A stretch of DNA of 64,000 nt, taken from assembly GCA_021324885.1 (NCBI GenBank), contig JAJPIF010000008.1, forward strand, positions 43,077-107,076, given 5' to 3'. The notes beneath the pieces are model-generated. The model was not told where the DNA came from. It saw only the letters and a list, made by a program, of their open reading frames with translations, and did not search any database. Source of the stretch: Pseudomonadota bacterium. GTDB taxonomy: Bacteria; Desulfobacterota; Binatia; Binatales; Binataceae. Below, in pieces: positions 53,760-62,096 of this stretch. Within the stretch, counting starts at the first letter, position 1; the number at the start of each line of letters is the position of its first letter. Made by a program: the position numbers and the translations under genes.

Positions 53760-53878
53760 ATGGTGTATCCGTGCCGGTTTTTCGCCCTCGCGAGATCGCC
53801 CACGCCCTCGCCCTGATCGGGTTCTGACCAGCGAGAGGAACAGGCAAAGGGAGGGGAACGAAGGATGAGCGCAACAAA

Positions 53879-53908
53879 GATGGCGCCTGCATTTCGCACG
53901 GCGCCATC
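53879..53908 (-). terminator. hairpin after the EthD-like gene
   Basis: 9-bp arms GATGGCGCC/GGCGCCATC with a 12-base loop, 13 bases past the stop of the 53921 gene. No T-run follows on the minus strand, so its strength is uncertain. Confidence 0.45.
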
Positions 53909-53920
53909 CCGCGCTGCGGT

Positions 53921-54295
53921 CTAGCTGGCCTTGCGGCGCATCCGCTGCACTTCCTCGGTCGTGGTGCGCTGCGTGATCGGGCTGAAAACGAAGCCGCCGA
54001 CGCTGTTCATGTCCAGAGTGTCCGTCATCACCATCTGATCGGTGCCGACCCGCGCTTGCAAGGCGTCGAAGGTGGCTTTGAGGTCGTCGGTCTCAATCTC
54101 GTAGATGGCCAGGTATTTCCACGGCGACGGTGCTCCCGCCCCCACCTGCACGTCTGCCAACTTGAAGCGCTGCGCTGCGACGATTCCCGGGACGCTGACC
54201 ACGTCGGGGATGTGCTGATTGGTGTACCAGTCGTTGAATTCCTTATCCTTTCCCGCCACCGGGTTGGTTAAAACCAGGAACGTGTGCTTGGCCAT
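53921..54295 (-). CDS. small EthD/DUF4286-like dimeric alpha-beta barrel protein
   Basis: 124-aa protein of the ferredoxin-like dimeric barrel group. It opens KHTFLVLTNPVAGKDKEFNDWY, a pattern shared with EthD and DUF4286 proteins: a strand, then a DWYxxxHxPD helix (here NQHIPDVVSVPG), a second strand and the ALQARVG helix. ATG 54295 has a strong AGGAGG upstream, so the longer frame from 54364 is not used. Members often accompany monooxygenases or dehydrogenases in degradation clusters; the function is undetermined. Confidence 0.78.
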   Translation of the reverse strand: MAKHTFLVLTNPVAGKDKEFNDWYTNQHIPDVVSVPGIVAAQRFKLADVQVGAGAPSPWKYLAIYEIETDDLKATFDALQARVGTDQMVMTDTLDMNSVGGFVFSPITQRTTTEEVQRMRRKAS

Positions 54296-54592
54296 GACAA
54301 ATCCTCCTCGGACACCAGGATCGTGGATTATGCGGTCGTTTGTCCGCGCCCTGACCACTAACAAAACCGGGCGCGATCCTCAAACCCGAAAACGCCCTAC
54401 CCTCACGATCTTCCCCGCATCCCACCGATACCGCAACCGCGGCCGATTCACCGCACGTTTTTGGTGTACCCGGTCCCTTAGTCCGCCGGACAAGCTCCAT
54501 TTTCCCCTCTGTAAACGAAGCGCGCATATCCTGCGTCAGATGGTTCGGAAGTTGCTCGACGGTCAGCATCGATGACGCGCAGTGGAGGAAAT

Positions 54593-54943
54593 ATGCGTAC
54601 GGTTCACAGGGCGATTGCGGCTTCAATGTTGGGAGCAGTTTTGCTGGCAACGGTGGGATGCAGCGGGCAGCCGATGACGGCCACCGAAGGCGGAACTCTG
54701 GGTGGCGGTTTGCTGGGTGCTGGAACCGGCGCAATTATCGGCGCCGCCGTTGGCCATCCGCTAGCCGGCGCGGCGATCGGCGGCGGACTGGGCGGGCTCG
54801 GCGGCTATGCGGTCGGCAGTCAGATGCAGAGTCAGGACGCTCAACAACAGCAGGTGAATCAGCAAATTTCCCAACAGCAACAGGAAATCGAGCAACAGCG
54901 CCGCGAAATCGAGCAGATGCGTCAGCAGCAGCAGACCGAGTAG
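54593..54943 (+). CDS. glycine-zipper lipoprotein with Gln-rich coiled tail
   Basis: 116 aa. The signal peptide ends in a lipobox (LLATVGC, Cys at about residue 23), so it is lipid-anchored. Then a glycine-zipper repeat region (GGGLLGAGTGAIIGAAVGH and AGAAIGGGLGGLGGYAVG) that may insert in a membrane, and a Gln-rich coiled-coil tail (about residues 80-115). ATG 54593 has GGAGG upstream. It resembles Gly-zipper 2TM/osmotically inducible lipoproteins. An envelope structural role is likely. Confidence 0.82.
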   Translation: MRTVHRAIAASMLGAVLLATVGCSGQPMTATEGGTLGGGLLGAGTGAIIGAAVGHPLAGAAIGGGLGGLGGYAVGSQMQSQDAQQQQVNQQISQQQQEIEQQRREIEQMRQQQQTE

Positions 54944-55003
54944 GCAGCCGCGCGAATGGCACCGTTGCGCCATCTATCTGCGCCGCTGATCAAACGGCGG
55001 GAT

Positions 55004-55168
55004 TCAGCGCTCGCTGTCGCGATTGGCTTCAGTCGTGCCGGCACACTGCGCATGTCCGCAATGACAATCCGTCGCGCCTTCGTCGGCCAGCGAGGACTGG
55101 CATTCATGCGAGCAGTATTCCCGCCCCGGTTCGGTTTTGCAGGTGCAGGGCTCATGGTGACATTTCAT
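55004..55168 (-). CDS. bacterial metallothionein-like protein, 54 aa
   Basis: Starts at ATG 55168, which has GGGAGAA six bases upstream; the longer frame from 55234 is not needed. It holds eight Cys (3, 8, 10, 19, 23, 35, 37, 42) and five His, with CxC pairs at 8-10 and 35-37 and YCSHEC in between. That spacing resembles SmtA-type bacterial metallothioneins, which bind Zn, Cd or Cu. It lies about 2.7 kb from copA, convergent with the lipoprotein gene. The ligand metal is unknown. Confidence 0.75.
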   Translation of the reverse strand: MKCHHEPCTCKTEPGREYCSHECQSSLADEGATDCHCGHAQCAGTTEANRDSER

Positions 55169-55412
55169 GCGCGGTTCTCCCGCACCCAATCCTAACATCC
55201 GGCCGCGCTGACGCCACATTCGGCCACGGCGCATTTCGATATTGGCCGAAAGCGCGCGGCGGACTTGCGCCCGACGTTAGTCCGGAGTTGCACAACTATT
55301 CAATGCCAGCGGAATTTCCGCCATTATTGGAGGATGGCGCGCATGACGGCTGGCGGCAGTCAGGCCCCTGCGCCACCAGCAAACGACCGAAAAACCAAAG
55401 CATGAGGCAGCT

Positions 55413-56357
55413 GTGGAATATCGCAATCTGGGCAAATCGGGTCTGAAGGTCTCCAAGGTGGGACTGGGATGCAACAACTTCGGCATGCGAATCGATCTCG
55501 ACGCGGCGCGAGCGGTGGTTTCGCGCGCCATCGACGAAGGGATTACGCTGTTCGATACGGCGGATATTTATGGCGGCCGGGGGGCGTCGGAAGAGATGCT
55601 GGGCAAGGCGCTGGGCGATCAGCGCCACAACGTTATCGTCGCGACGAAATTCGGGATGCCCTTCGGCAGCGGCCCCTATTTGCGCGGGGGCTCGCGCCGG
55701 CACATCCTGGCTTCGGTCGAGGGCTCCCTCAAGCGTCTGAACACCGATTACATCGACCTTTACCAGATCCATCAGCCGGACCCCCAAACGCCCCAGGAGG
55801 AGACTCTTGAAGCGCTTACGGACCTGGTCAGAGCGGGCAAAGTCCGCTACCTCGGATGTTCGAATTTCGCCGCTTGGCAATTAGTCGAGGCGCTGTGGGT
55901 TTCAGACCTGAGAAATCTGGCTCCTTACGTGTCGGCCCAAAACGAGTACAGCCTGCTCCAACGCTCCGTGGAGAGCGAGCTGGTTCCGGCATGCCGTCAA
56001 TTCGGGGTCGGAATTTTGCCCTATTTCCCGCTGGCCAGCGGTTTTCTAACCGGCAAATACAAGCGCGGCGTGGAGCCGCCCAAAGACACGCGCCTGGGTG
56101 CAATGAAACAGCTCGCCCAGCGCTACAACACGGAGGCCAACTGGAACACGGTCGATCGGCTCCAGCAATTCGCGGATAGCCGCGGCCATAATCTGCTGGA
56201 GTTGGCGATGAGCTGGCTGGCGGCCAATCCCTGCGTTTCCAGTGTAATCGCTGGCGCGACCAAACCCGATCAGGTCGCGGCCAACGCGAAAGCGGCAGAC
56301 TGGCAGCTCAGTCCCGAAGAATTGGCCGAAATAGACAAGATTCTCACCGCGGGCTGA
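55413..56357 (+). CDS. aldo/keto reductase
   Basis: NADPH-dependent TIM-barrel oxidoreductase, 314 aa, in the voltage-gated potassium channel beta/YajO-like group. The catalytic set is visible: Asp in TADIYGGR, Tyr following in the same block, Lys in IVATKFG, and YIDLYQIHQPDP with the conserved His. C-terminal VSSVIAGATKPDQVAANA binds the NADPH phosphate. Start is GTG 55413 with GAGG upstream. It likely reduces aldehydes or ketones; the substrate is not set by sequence. Confidence 0.92.
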   Translation: MEYRNLGKSGLKVSKVGLGCNNFGMRIDLDAARAVVSRAIDEGITLFDTADIYGGRGASEEMLGKALGDQRHNVIVATKFGMPFGSGPYLRGGSRRHILASVEGSLKRLNTDYIDLYQIHQPDPQTPQEETLEALTDLVRAGKVRYLGCSNFAAWQLVEALWVSDLRNLAPYVSAQNEYSLLQRSVESELVPACRQFGVGILPYFPLASGFLTGKYKRGVEPPKDTRLGAMKQLAQRYNTEANWNTVDRLQQFADSRGHNLLELAMSWLAANPCVSSVIAGATKPDQVAANAKAADWQLSPEELAEIDKILTAG

Positions 56358-56551
56358 TTGCGGTTGAAAACGCTGGATGTTGCCAGGATCAGCGGCCATT
56401 GAGGTGGAGGTCCTTCTTAAGGTCTGTGTCGTGCAAGTCCTGCCAGCCATCGCCAGGTAAAAACAAAACAATGGCGGGCGGGAATCACCAACACAGGCAC
56501 ACCTACGCAGTCATCCAAGCAAAAGAACCAAACGCCGCATGAAGATCACGA
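56358..56551. other. intergenic stretch, nothing firmly supported
   Basis: A tRNA-like 3' end (near 56410-56454, ending GCCA) does not fold to a complete tRNA. No gene was identified. Confidence 0.3.
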
Positions 56552-56707
56552 TTAGGCGGCGCTGCGCAGCACCTGGTGTTTACCGTTGCGGTCGTCAGGA
56601 TGAACCATCATGGCCCTGGACTTCCGCAAACGAGGATCCCAGACATACCAGTCTACGATCAGACATCCGACCACCGCTACCGCGGCCAATACTGACATTA
56701 CCAACAT
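56552..56707 (-). CDS. small single-helix membrane protein, 51 aa
   Basis: A short gene with a textbook AAGGAG eight bases before ATG 56707. The protein starts with a hydrophobic helix (about residues 2-18: LVMSVLAAVAVVGCLIV), then DWYVWDPRLRKSR and a polar tail to residue 51. One transmembrane segment with the charged part probably cytoplasmic. It lies 66 bases after the upstream 127-aa membrane-protein gene in the same direction, so it belongs to that TetR-facing operon. No homologue is recognised. It is easily missed because of its length. Confidence 0.6.
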   Translation of the reverse strand: MLVMSVLAAVAVVGCLIVDWYVWDPRLRKSRAMMVHPDDRNGKHQVLRSAA

Positions 56708-56773
56708 GTTTTTTCTCCTTGGGCCGGGTCGTTTCGACCCGCGCCGTTAGCACTCCTTTCCCGAAACGTTTGC

Positions 56774-57157
56774 TCAGAGGGCTGAGACAGCAATCGCGGC
56801 AACCAGCCCGGCAGTCAGCAGACCAACCACGGCGAGGATGCCGGCCAGCCATTTGAGCGAGCCGGAAGAACCGAACGGGACCGTCTGTGCGCGCCGGACT
56901 CTCAACCACTCCTCGAAGTTCCTGTAGCCTTCGGCCAGCGCCAGGTAATCCGCCATCTCCTCATCGGTGATGTTCGGCTCGCGCATACGCTTCTTGCGCG
57001 CCAGATGCCGCATCCGCGCGAGCACCTCGCGATCGGCATAGGCATTAAGTTCAGCCCGCACAATGTGCGGGATGGCATCCTCGTAGGATTGATGGGTTTG
57101 CGCCTCCGCAGCCCCATCCAACGCGAGAGATTTTTTCGCAAAAGCTGCTGCAGACAC
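56774..57157 (-). CDS. hypothetical C-terminally anchored membrane protein, 127 aa
   Basis: Soluble helical N-terminal part (a charged LARMRHLARKKRMREPNI stretch near residue 53) and one C-terminal membrane helix (about 102-124), so probably tail-anchored in the inner membrane. I prefer GTG 57157, which has GGGAGG eight bases upstream; the frame itself runs open to 57271 and would then overlap the operator region. First gene of an operon with the 51-aa protein, divergent from tetR. No family recognised. Confidence 0.6.
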   Translation of the reverse strand: MSAAAFAKKSLALDGAAEAQTHQSYEDAIPHIVRAELNAYADREVLARMRHLARKKRMREPNITDEEMADYLALAEGYRNFEEWLRVRRAQTVPFGSSGSLKWLAGILAVVGLLTAGLVAAIAVSAL

Positions 57158-57244
57158 TTTACCCACCTCCCTACCGCCATTTGGCCCGTAAAGCCTGCTC
57201 GGACACCTATCCTGAGCTGTTACTGCCCGTTCCACATCCATTAA

Positions 57245-57283
57245 ACTAGACACTACGTATCGTCTAGTCAAGACGGTTCGTCT
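57245..57283. promoter_or_regulatory. two palindromic sites, probable TetR operators
   Basis: A 24-base palindrome at 57245-57268 has arms ACTAGAC/GTCTAGT around a TACGTA centre. Two bases later, AGACGGTTCGTCT (57271-57283) has arms AGACG/CGTCT. Both lie about 90-125 bases upstream of the membrane-protein gene and between it and tetR. They share the AGAC half-site with 57377-57390, so all are likely sites for the adjacent TetR protein. Confidence 0.6.
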
Positions 57284-57376
57284 CGTCTCGTGGATGTTTT
57301 TCTTTTCCTAATGCTCTTCGGGAGCCGGAATTCCGACCGGGAGAATAGGGGGAGGCTAAAAAAATGTCCTTTCAGG

Positions 57377-57390
57377 ACTAGACGAACCGT
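57377..57390. promoter_or_regulatory. third operator-like half-site upstream of tetR
   Basis: ACTAGACGAACCGT repeats the ACTAGAC arm of the 57245-57268 site and, in inverse orientation, the AGACGAACCGT core of 57271-57283. It lies 58 bases before the tetR start, fitting autoregulation. Confidence 0.45.
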
Positions 57391-57447
57391 TGCGTTCGTG
57401 TTAAGTAGCCGCGCAGTTTCTAATATGTGTGTTAAGATTTAATTGCG

Positions 57448-58098
57448 ATGGAAGGGGATGGAAACAATCCGCTGGACAAGGGGTCGGCGCCAGCAGTCAG
57501 TCCTGGCGCCACGCGCCGCAGCAAACGGGCCCACGAAGCCATCCTCAACGCGGCGGCGGAACTGATCCACGAACGCCCCTACTCCGACGTCTGCATCGAA
57601 GCGATCGCGGCACGTGCCGGGGTCGGGAAGCAGACTATTTATCGTTGGTGGACTTCAAAGGCGGCGGTATTGATGGAAGCCTGTGCCGCCATGGTCGCGC
57701 GCGAGGTGCCGCTGCCCGACAACGGATCATTTGTGTTGGATCTGCGCGATTACCTTCAACACATTTGCGCTTTTTTTGAGAATCAGCTCTCCCGGCCCGC
57801 TATCGCGGGGCTGCTGGCCGAAGCTCAATGCAACGCGGAGCTCGCGCGCGCCTTCCAGGACCGATTGCTGATGCAGCGGCGGACGGTGCTGCGCACGATA
57901 CTGGAGCGCGGAGTCAGTCGCGGCGAATTGCGTCCCGGTGTCGACCTCGATGTGATCATGGATATGATCCATGGCGCGCTGTGGTACCGCACGCTGCTGC
58001 TCAAGGCGCCACTGGATGAGGCGTTTATCGAAAATATCATCGCCCAGGTGATGGCCGGCAGCGGAACCCGCCCTCCCGGCAACGCCGCGCCCGATTGA
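57448..58098 (+). CDS. TetR/AcrR family transcriptional regulator
   Basis: DNA-binding repressor-type protein, 216 aa. The N-terminal HTH spans about residues 28-75: EAILNAAAELIHE, then SDVCIEAIAARAGVGKQTIYRWW, the recognition helix. The C-terminal part (TetR_C-like, about 90-205) binds an unknown ligand. A 25-residue disordered leader precedes the HTH. No Shine-Dalgarno is seen before ATG 57448. It is divergent from the membrane-protein operon, with palindromes between them, and two SDR genes lie downstream that it may also control. Confidence 0.9.
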   Translation: MEGDGNNPLDKGSAPAVSPGATRRSKRAHEAILNAAAELIHERPYSDVCIEAIAARAGVGKQTIYRWWTSKAAVLMEACAAMVAREVPLPDNGSFVLDLRDYLQHICAFFENQLSRPAIAGLLAEAQCNAELARAFQDRLLMQRRTVLRTILERGVSRGELRPGVDLDVIMDMIHGALWYRTLLLKAPLDEAFIENIIAQVMAGSGTRPPGNAAPD

Positions 58099-58240
58099 CA
58101 TCGGCCTTTCCACTACTCCCTCCTTCCACGATTCCCGTTGACAGGCCGCATCTGCGCTTGTGAGCGCCGCTGCACTGTGATTGTCTTCGGGCCAAAGACA
58201 CGATCCGAATCATGCTTTCATCGGACAGGAGATTTCTGCA

Positions 58241-58999
58241 ATGGCTTTGCTCAAGGACAAAGTGGCTCTTATAACCGGCGGCGGATCGGGAATTGGACGC
58301 GCTACTGCGCTGATTTTCGCCCGCGAGGGGGCGCGGCTGGTGCTGGCGGATCTAAATCGTCAGGGCGCCGAGGAAACTGCCGCGATGGCCGAAAAGGCAG
58401 GCGCCCAGGCTATCGCTATCCAGTGCGATGTGCTGAAGGCAGCCGCCGTCGAGGATCTGGTAAATCAGACCATAAAGCAGTTCGGCCGACTGGATTGTGC
58501 GTTCAACAACGCCGGCGTCGCCGGCGACCTTGCCCGTACTGCCGAAAGCACCGAGGAGTGCTGGGACTTCGTGGTGGGAATCGACCTCAAGGCGGTCTGG
58601 CTTTGCATGAAGTATGAAATCGCCCAGATGCTCAAACAGAAAAGCGGCGCGATCGTCAATACCGCGTCCATCGCCGGGCTGGGCGCCAACCCGCTCGGCA
58701 TCGCCTATTGCGCCTCCAAGCATGGCGTCCTCGGACTTACCCGCACCGCTGCCGTCGAGTACGCGCGGATCCCGATCCGGGTTAACGCCGTTTGCCCCGG
58801 CGTGACACAGACGCCGATGGTGGACGCGGGAATCGCCAAACGTCCCAAGATGCGCCAGACGTTCGAGAAAATCCATCCGATGGGCCGTTTGGGGCGTCCC
58901 GAAGAAATCGGCGAGGCGGTCGCCTGGCTGTCCTCCGACGCGGCATCATTCGTTACCGGAATCCCGCTGCCGGTTGACGGCGGCTTCACCGCGATTTGA
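58241..58999 (+). CDS. short-chain dehydrogenase/reductase (SDR), first copy
   Basis: Classical SDR, 252 aa from ATG 58241 (GGAG upstream). Cofactor loop TGGGSGIG at residues 12-19, acidic Asp in VLADLNRQ (NAD preference), NNAG near 90, Ser of NTASIAG near 141, and YCASK near 155 with catalytic Tyr and Lys. The tail VTGIPLPVDGGFTAI is typical. It oxidises a hydroxyl or reduces a keto group. A second SDR follows after about 150 bases; the two may be coexpressed. Confidence 0.92.
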   Translation: MALLKDKVALITGGGSGIGRATALIFAREGARLVLADLNRQGAEETAAMAEKAGAQAIAIQCDVLKAAAVEDLVNQTIKQFGRLDCAFNNAGVAGDLARTAESTEECWDFVVGIDLKAVWLCMKYEIAQMLKQKSGAIVNTASIAGLGANPLGIAYCASKHGVLGLTRTAAVEYARIPIRVNAVCPGVTQTPMVDAGIAKRPKMRQTFEKIHPMGRLGRPEEIGEAVAWLSSDAASFVTGIPLPVDGGFTAI

Positions 59000-59146
59000 G
59001 AAATAAGAAGTGAAGGAAAAGAAGTGAATAGTGAGGAGAAGAAATAACAAACTGGAAAGCTCTCCCCTCCGTTCGAGAGAATGAGACGGCGGTTAGGTTT
59101 CGACTGAGTACGAACTGAATACCAAGCAAGACAAACGAGGACGACG

Positions 59147-59911
59147 ATGAGATTGGCTGACAAAGTTGCATTGATTACCGGAGCGGGATCGGGAATGGGT
59201 AAAGCGGCGGCCTTGCTTTTCGCTGCCGAGGGCGCGGCGGTTGCCGCGGTGGACATCGACGAGGCGGCGGCGGTGGAAGTGGCCCGGGAGATCACGGGAA
59301 ACCGCGGCAAAGCATTCGGCATGCGCGCCGATGTTTCCAATCCAGCCGATGCGCAACGCATGGTCGAGGAAACCGTGAAACGTTTCGGCAAACTCAACGT
59401 TTTGTACAACAACGCCGGAATCGAGGGAGAAGCCAACCTTACCGCCAACTTCAGCCTCGAGGGCTGGGAGAAGGTAATCGGCGTCAACCTGCGCGGCGTA
59501 TTCCTTGGGATGAAGTATGCCATCCCGGAAATGATCAAGGCCGGCGGCGGTTCGATCATAAACACCTCTTCCACCGCGGGTCTGTCCGGGGTCAGGGGCG
59601 GATGTGCTTATGCCGCGTCCAAGCACGGGGTAATCGGGCTGACCAAAACGGCGGCTCTGGAGTACGCCCGACGCAACATCCGCGTAAACGCGATCTGTCC
59701 GGGACCGATCGCCACACCGCTGCTCGAACGAATTGCCGGGTTTCAGAAATCCCGCGAGGTAACCGTCCAATCGATGGGCGCAAACACCCCCGCCGGACGC
59801 CCTGGGGCGCCCGAGGAAATTGCCAAGGTCGCGCTGTTTCTGGCCAGCGATGAGGCTTCGTACGCCAACGGCGGAGTTTTCGCGATCGATGGCGGTCAGA
59901 CCGCGAGCTGA
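59147..59911 (+). CDS. short-chain dehydrogenase/reductase (SDR), second copy
   Basis: Classical SDR, 254 aa. Cofactor loop TGAGSGMG at residues 11-18, Asp in AAVDIDEA, NNAG near 87, Ser of NTSSTAG and YAASK near 153. The end YANGGVFAIDGGQTAS is typical. It is related to, but not a recent duplicate of, the preceding SDR: the cofactor block differs and the C-termini are dissimilar. The ATG is preceded by GAGGACGACG, a weak Shine-Dalgarno. Substrate unknown. Confidence 0.92.
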   Translation: MRLADKVALITGAGSGMGKAAALLFAAEGAAVAAVDIDEAAAVEVAREITGNRGKAFGMRADVSNPADAQRMVEETVKRFGKLNVLYNNAGIEGEANLTANFSLEGWEKVIGVNLRGVFLGMKYAIPEMIKAGGGSIINTSSTAGLSGVRGGCAYAASKHGVIGLTKTAALEYARRNIRVNAICPGPIATPLLERIAGFQKSREVTVQSMGANTPAGRPGAPEEIAKVALFLASDEASYANGGVFAIDGGQTAS

Positions 59912-59959
59912 CAACTGAAACAAATAATTGCGCCGGCGCCGTGGCCGACCCACCGGCTA

Positions 59960-60679
59960 TTACGGGGACTGTTCGGTGTCGTCTGACGGCTCAGATTCGG
60001 TTGCAGATTGCTGCGGCGGCTGCGCGCTGCTTTGCGCGAATTCGCGTTGCTCGGATGGATTGCGCGACTCTTCGACAATCAGATCAAGCTGCTCTGGGGC
60101 GGATTGCGCTGGTTTGTCCTGTTCGAAGCGCTGGCGCTCCGCTTCCTCGATTTTCTGCTCGACCTCGCGCAGTTCGCTCAAATCGGGCAGATGGTCCAGA
60201 TCCTTCAAGCCGAAGGTCTGGAGGAATTCCGAAGTCGTGGCGTACATCATCGGACGGCCCGGCGCCTCTTTGCGTCCGGCGATTTTCACCAGCCGGCGCT
60301 CGGTCAGGGTTTCGAGCACGGCGCCGCTATCGACTCCGCGGAGCTGTTCGATTTCGGGACGCGTAATCGGCTGGCGGTAGGCGATGATCGCCAGCGTCTC
60401 CATCATCGGACGCGACAGGCGGGGCGGCCGCGCCGCCAGCAGTTTACGGATGTACAGCGCATGCTCGCGGGGAGTGCGCAGTTGGTAACCCCCAGCGACC
60501 TCCTCGAGCGTCACGCCGCGGCCTTGGCGATGGAGATCGGCCCTCAAATCGGCCAGCGCCTTGCGGATTGCCTCTTTGGTAACCGGTTCGAGCACGGCCG
60601 CCAGACGCATCAGCGAAACCGGTTCGCCCGACGCAAACAGCAGGCTTTCCAGCACCGCCTTCAGTCTTTCCTCATCCAC
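59960..60679 (-). CDS. scpB: segregation and condensation protein B
   Basis: Kleisin-associated winged-helix protein, 239 aa, partnering ScpA and SMC in chromosome condensation. It opens LKAVLESLLFASGEPVS, then two winged-helix domains (LAIIAYRQPITRPEIEQLRGV in the second, near residue 95). A Glu/Gln/Ser-rich tail of about 60 residues follows and is not conserved. It follows scpA after nine bases and ends the operon. Confidence 0.93.
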   Translation of the reverse strand: MDEERLKAVLESLLFASGEPVSLMRLAAVLEPVTKEAIRKALADLRADLHRQGRGVTLEEVAGGYQLRTPREHALYIRKLLAARPPRLSRPMMETLAIIAYRQPITRPEIEQLRGVDSGAVLETLTERRLVKIAGRKEAPGRPMMYATTSEFLQTFGLKDLDHLPDLSELREVEQKIEEAERQRFEQDKPAQSAPEQLDLIVEESRNPSEQREFAQSSAQPPQQSATESEPSDDTEQSP

Positions 60680-60688
60680 CCGACACTC

Positions 60689-61447
60689 CTAAACATTGAC
60701 CGGATCGGCGCGGCGCGACAGCCAAATCGGCCCAAAGGCGGCTTCCTGGAAGGCGCGCACCTGACCGCGCCGGATCAGCTCGAGCAAAGCCAGGAAGAAC
60801 GCCACCACGGCGGGCCGGTCGCGCGCGTCCTCGAACAGCGAAATGAATTCGATCCGGGCGCCCTGCTCAAGGCGCGCCAGGATCACCGGAATACATTGAG
60901 CGACCGGGATATCCCGCAGCTTCAGCTCCCGCGGCGTCTGCTCAGTCAAACGCGCAAGGACGCCGCGCAGCGCCTCGACCAGGTCGAAAATCGAGACGTC
61001 GTAGATCGGCACCTGCTCGGCTTGCGGTTCGAGCTTTTCGCCGGGTGCGACAAACACGTCGCGTCCCAGCATCGGACGCTCCGCCAGCTTGAACGCCGCC
61101 TCGCGGTAGCGCTGGTATTCGAGCAGCCGATCGATCAGCTCGCGTTTGAGTTCCTCGGCCTCTTCCTCATCAGCCGCGCCCTGGTATGGCAGCAGCGCGA
61201 ATGACTTAATCAGCAGCAGCGTCGCCGCCATCACCAGATACTCGCCCGCGACATCGAGATTTAACGAATCGAGCAGCTCCAGGTACTCCAGGTACTGCTC
61301 GGTAACGATGCTGGCGGTGACCTCCTGCGGATCGAGTTCGTTTTTCTTGATCAGATGCAGCAGCAGATCCAGCGGGCCTTCGAACACCGGCAGCCGGAAC
61401 CATCGTCCGGCCTCGACCGGCATTTGGTTGGGATTGGAGTCGTTCAC
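60689..61447 (-). CDS. scpA: segregation and condensation protein A
   Basis: Kleisin subunit of the SMC-ScpAB condensin, 252 aa. The N-terminal block FRLPVFEGPLDLLLHLIKKNEL and the EYLVMAATLLLIKSFALLP helix are diagnostic. The C-terminal winged helix (FFLALLELIRRGQVRAFQ) binds the SMC head. The start GTG 61447 overlaps the M50 protease stop as GTGA, setting the translation start; ATG 61423 is the alternative. The frame extends further upstream to 61885 but this would overlap the protease gene. Confidence 0.93.
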   Translation of the reverse strand: MNDSNPNQMPVEAGRWFRLPVFEGPLDLLLHLIKKNELDPQEVTASIVTEQYLEYLELLDSLNLDVAGEYLVMAATLLLIKSFALLPYQGAADEEEAEELKRELIDRLLEYQRYREAAFKLAERPMLGRDVFVAPGEKLEPQAEQVPIYDVSIFDLVEALRGVLARLTEQTPRELKLRDIPVAQCIPVILARLEQGARIEFISLFEDARDRPAVVAFFLALLELIRRGQVRAFQEAAFGPIWLSRRADPVNV

Positions 61448-62094
61448 AACAGCATCCGCGTCACGGTATTGATGATCGGGTCCATAATCCGCGTAAAAAA
61501 ATCCGGCCACAGCAAAAACGCGAACAGTATCAGAAAACCGTAGCGCTCCAGGCGCGCGAACTTCATCGCGATGGGCAAGGGAAGGAGACCGGCCAAAACC
61601 CGCCCGCCATCCAGCGGCAGCAGCGGGATCAAATTGAATATGGCCAGCACCACGTTGATCTGAACTGAGAACCGGAGCATGTAGTGCAGCGGAACGGTCA
61701 ACCACCGCGCTGACTCCGGACCTATCGGCAACCAGCGCAGCAAGATCGCGCTGATTACCGCGAGGCCCAAATTGGTCAACGGCCCGGCCGCAGCAACCAG
61801 TACCATACCGGCCCGGCCGTTGCGCAAACGACTGAAATTGACGGGTACTGGCTTTGCCCAACCAAAGACCGGCAGGCCCGTCCATAGCAGTAACGCCGGG
61901 AGAATAATCGTTCCAAACAGGTCGACGTGGGAAATTGGATTAAGCGTCAAACGGCCGGCTCGCTCCGCAGTATCATCTCCTAAATGCCGAGCGACTTCCC
62001 CGTGCATCACCTCGTGAACCACGATTGAAAAGACCGTCGGCAAAGCCACGATCGACAGCAGCAGGACAAAATTCGATAACTTGGTTGAAAGCAT
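61444..62094 (-). CDS. site-2 protease family (M50) membrane metallopeptidase
   Basis: Intramembrane zinc protease, 216 aa, with about five or six membrane helices. The zinc motif HEVMH is at residues 27-31 and the third-ligand motif LDGGR at 161-165, both intact. The NPISHVDLFGTIILPALLL block is typical of the bacterial rhomboid-free S2P group commonly beside scpA in deltaproteobacteria and firmicutes. It has no PDZ domain, unlike RseP. It starts two bases after xerD and overlaps scpA. Substrate unknown. Confidence 0.9.
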   Translation of the reverse strand: MLSTKLSNFVLLLSIVALPTVFSIVVHEVMHGEVARHLGDDTAERAGRLTLNPISHVDLFGTIILPALLLWTGLPVFGWAKPVPVNFSRLRNGRAGMVLVAAAGPLTNLGLAVISAILLRWLPIGPESARWLTVPLHYMLRFSVQINVVLAIFNLIPLLPLDGGRVLAGLLPLPIAMKFARLERYGFLILFAFLLWPDFFTRIMDPIINTVTRMLL

Positions 62095-62096
62095 CC

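Noticed and set aside
56400..56454. tRNA-like 3' end (loop TTCTTAA, GTGCAAGTCC, ending GCCA)
   Set aside because: The anticodon stem has a central mismatch, the T loop is abnormal and no 5' acceptor strand pairs with the end, so no tRNA can be folded.
60008..61204. 398-codon plus-strand frame opposite scpB and scpA
   Set aside because: Covers two conserved genes and the gap between them on the other strand.
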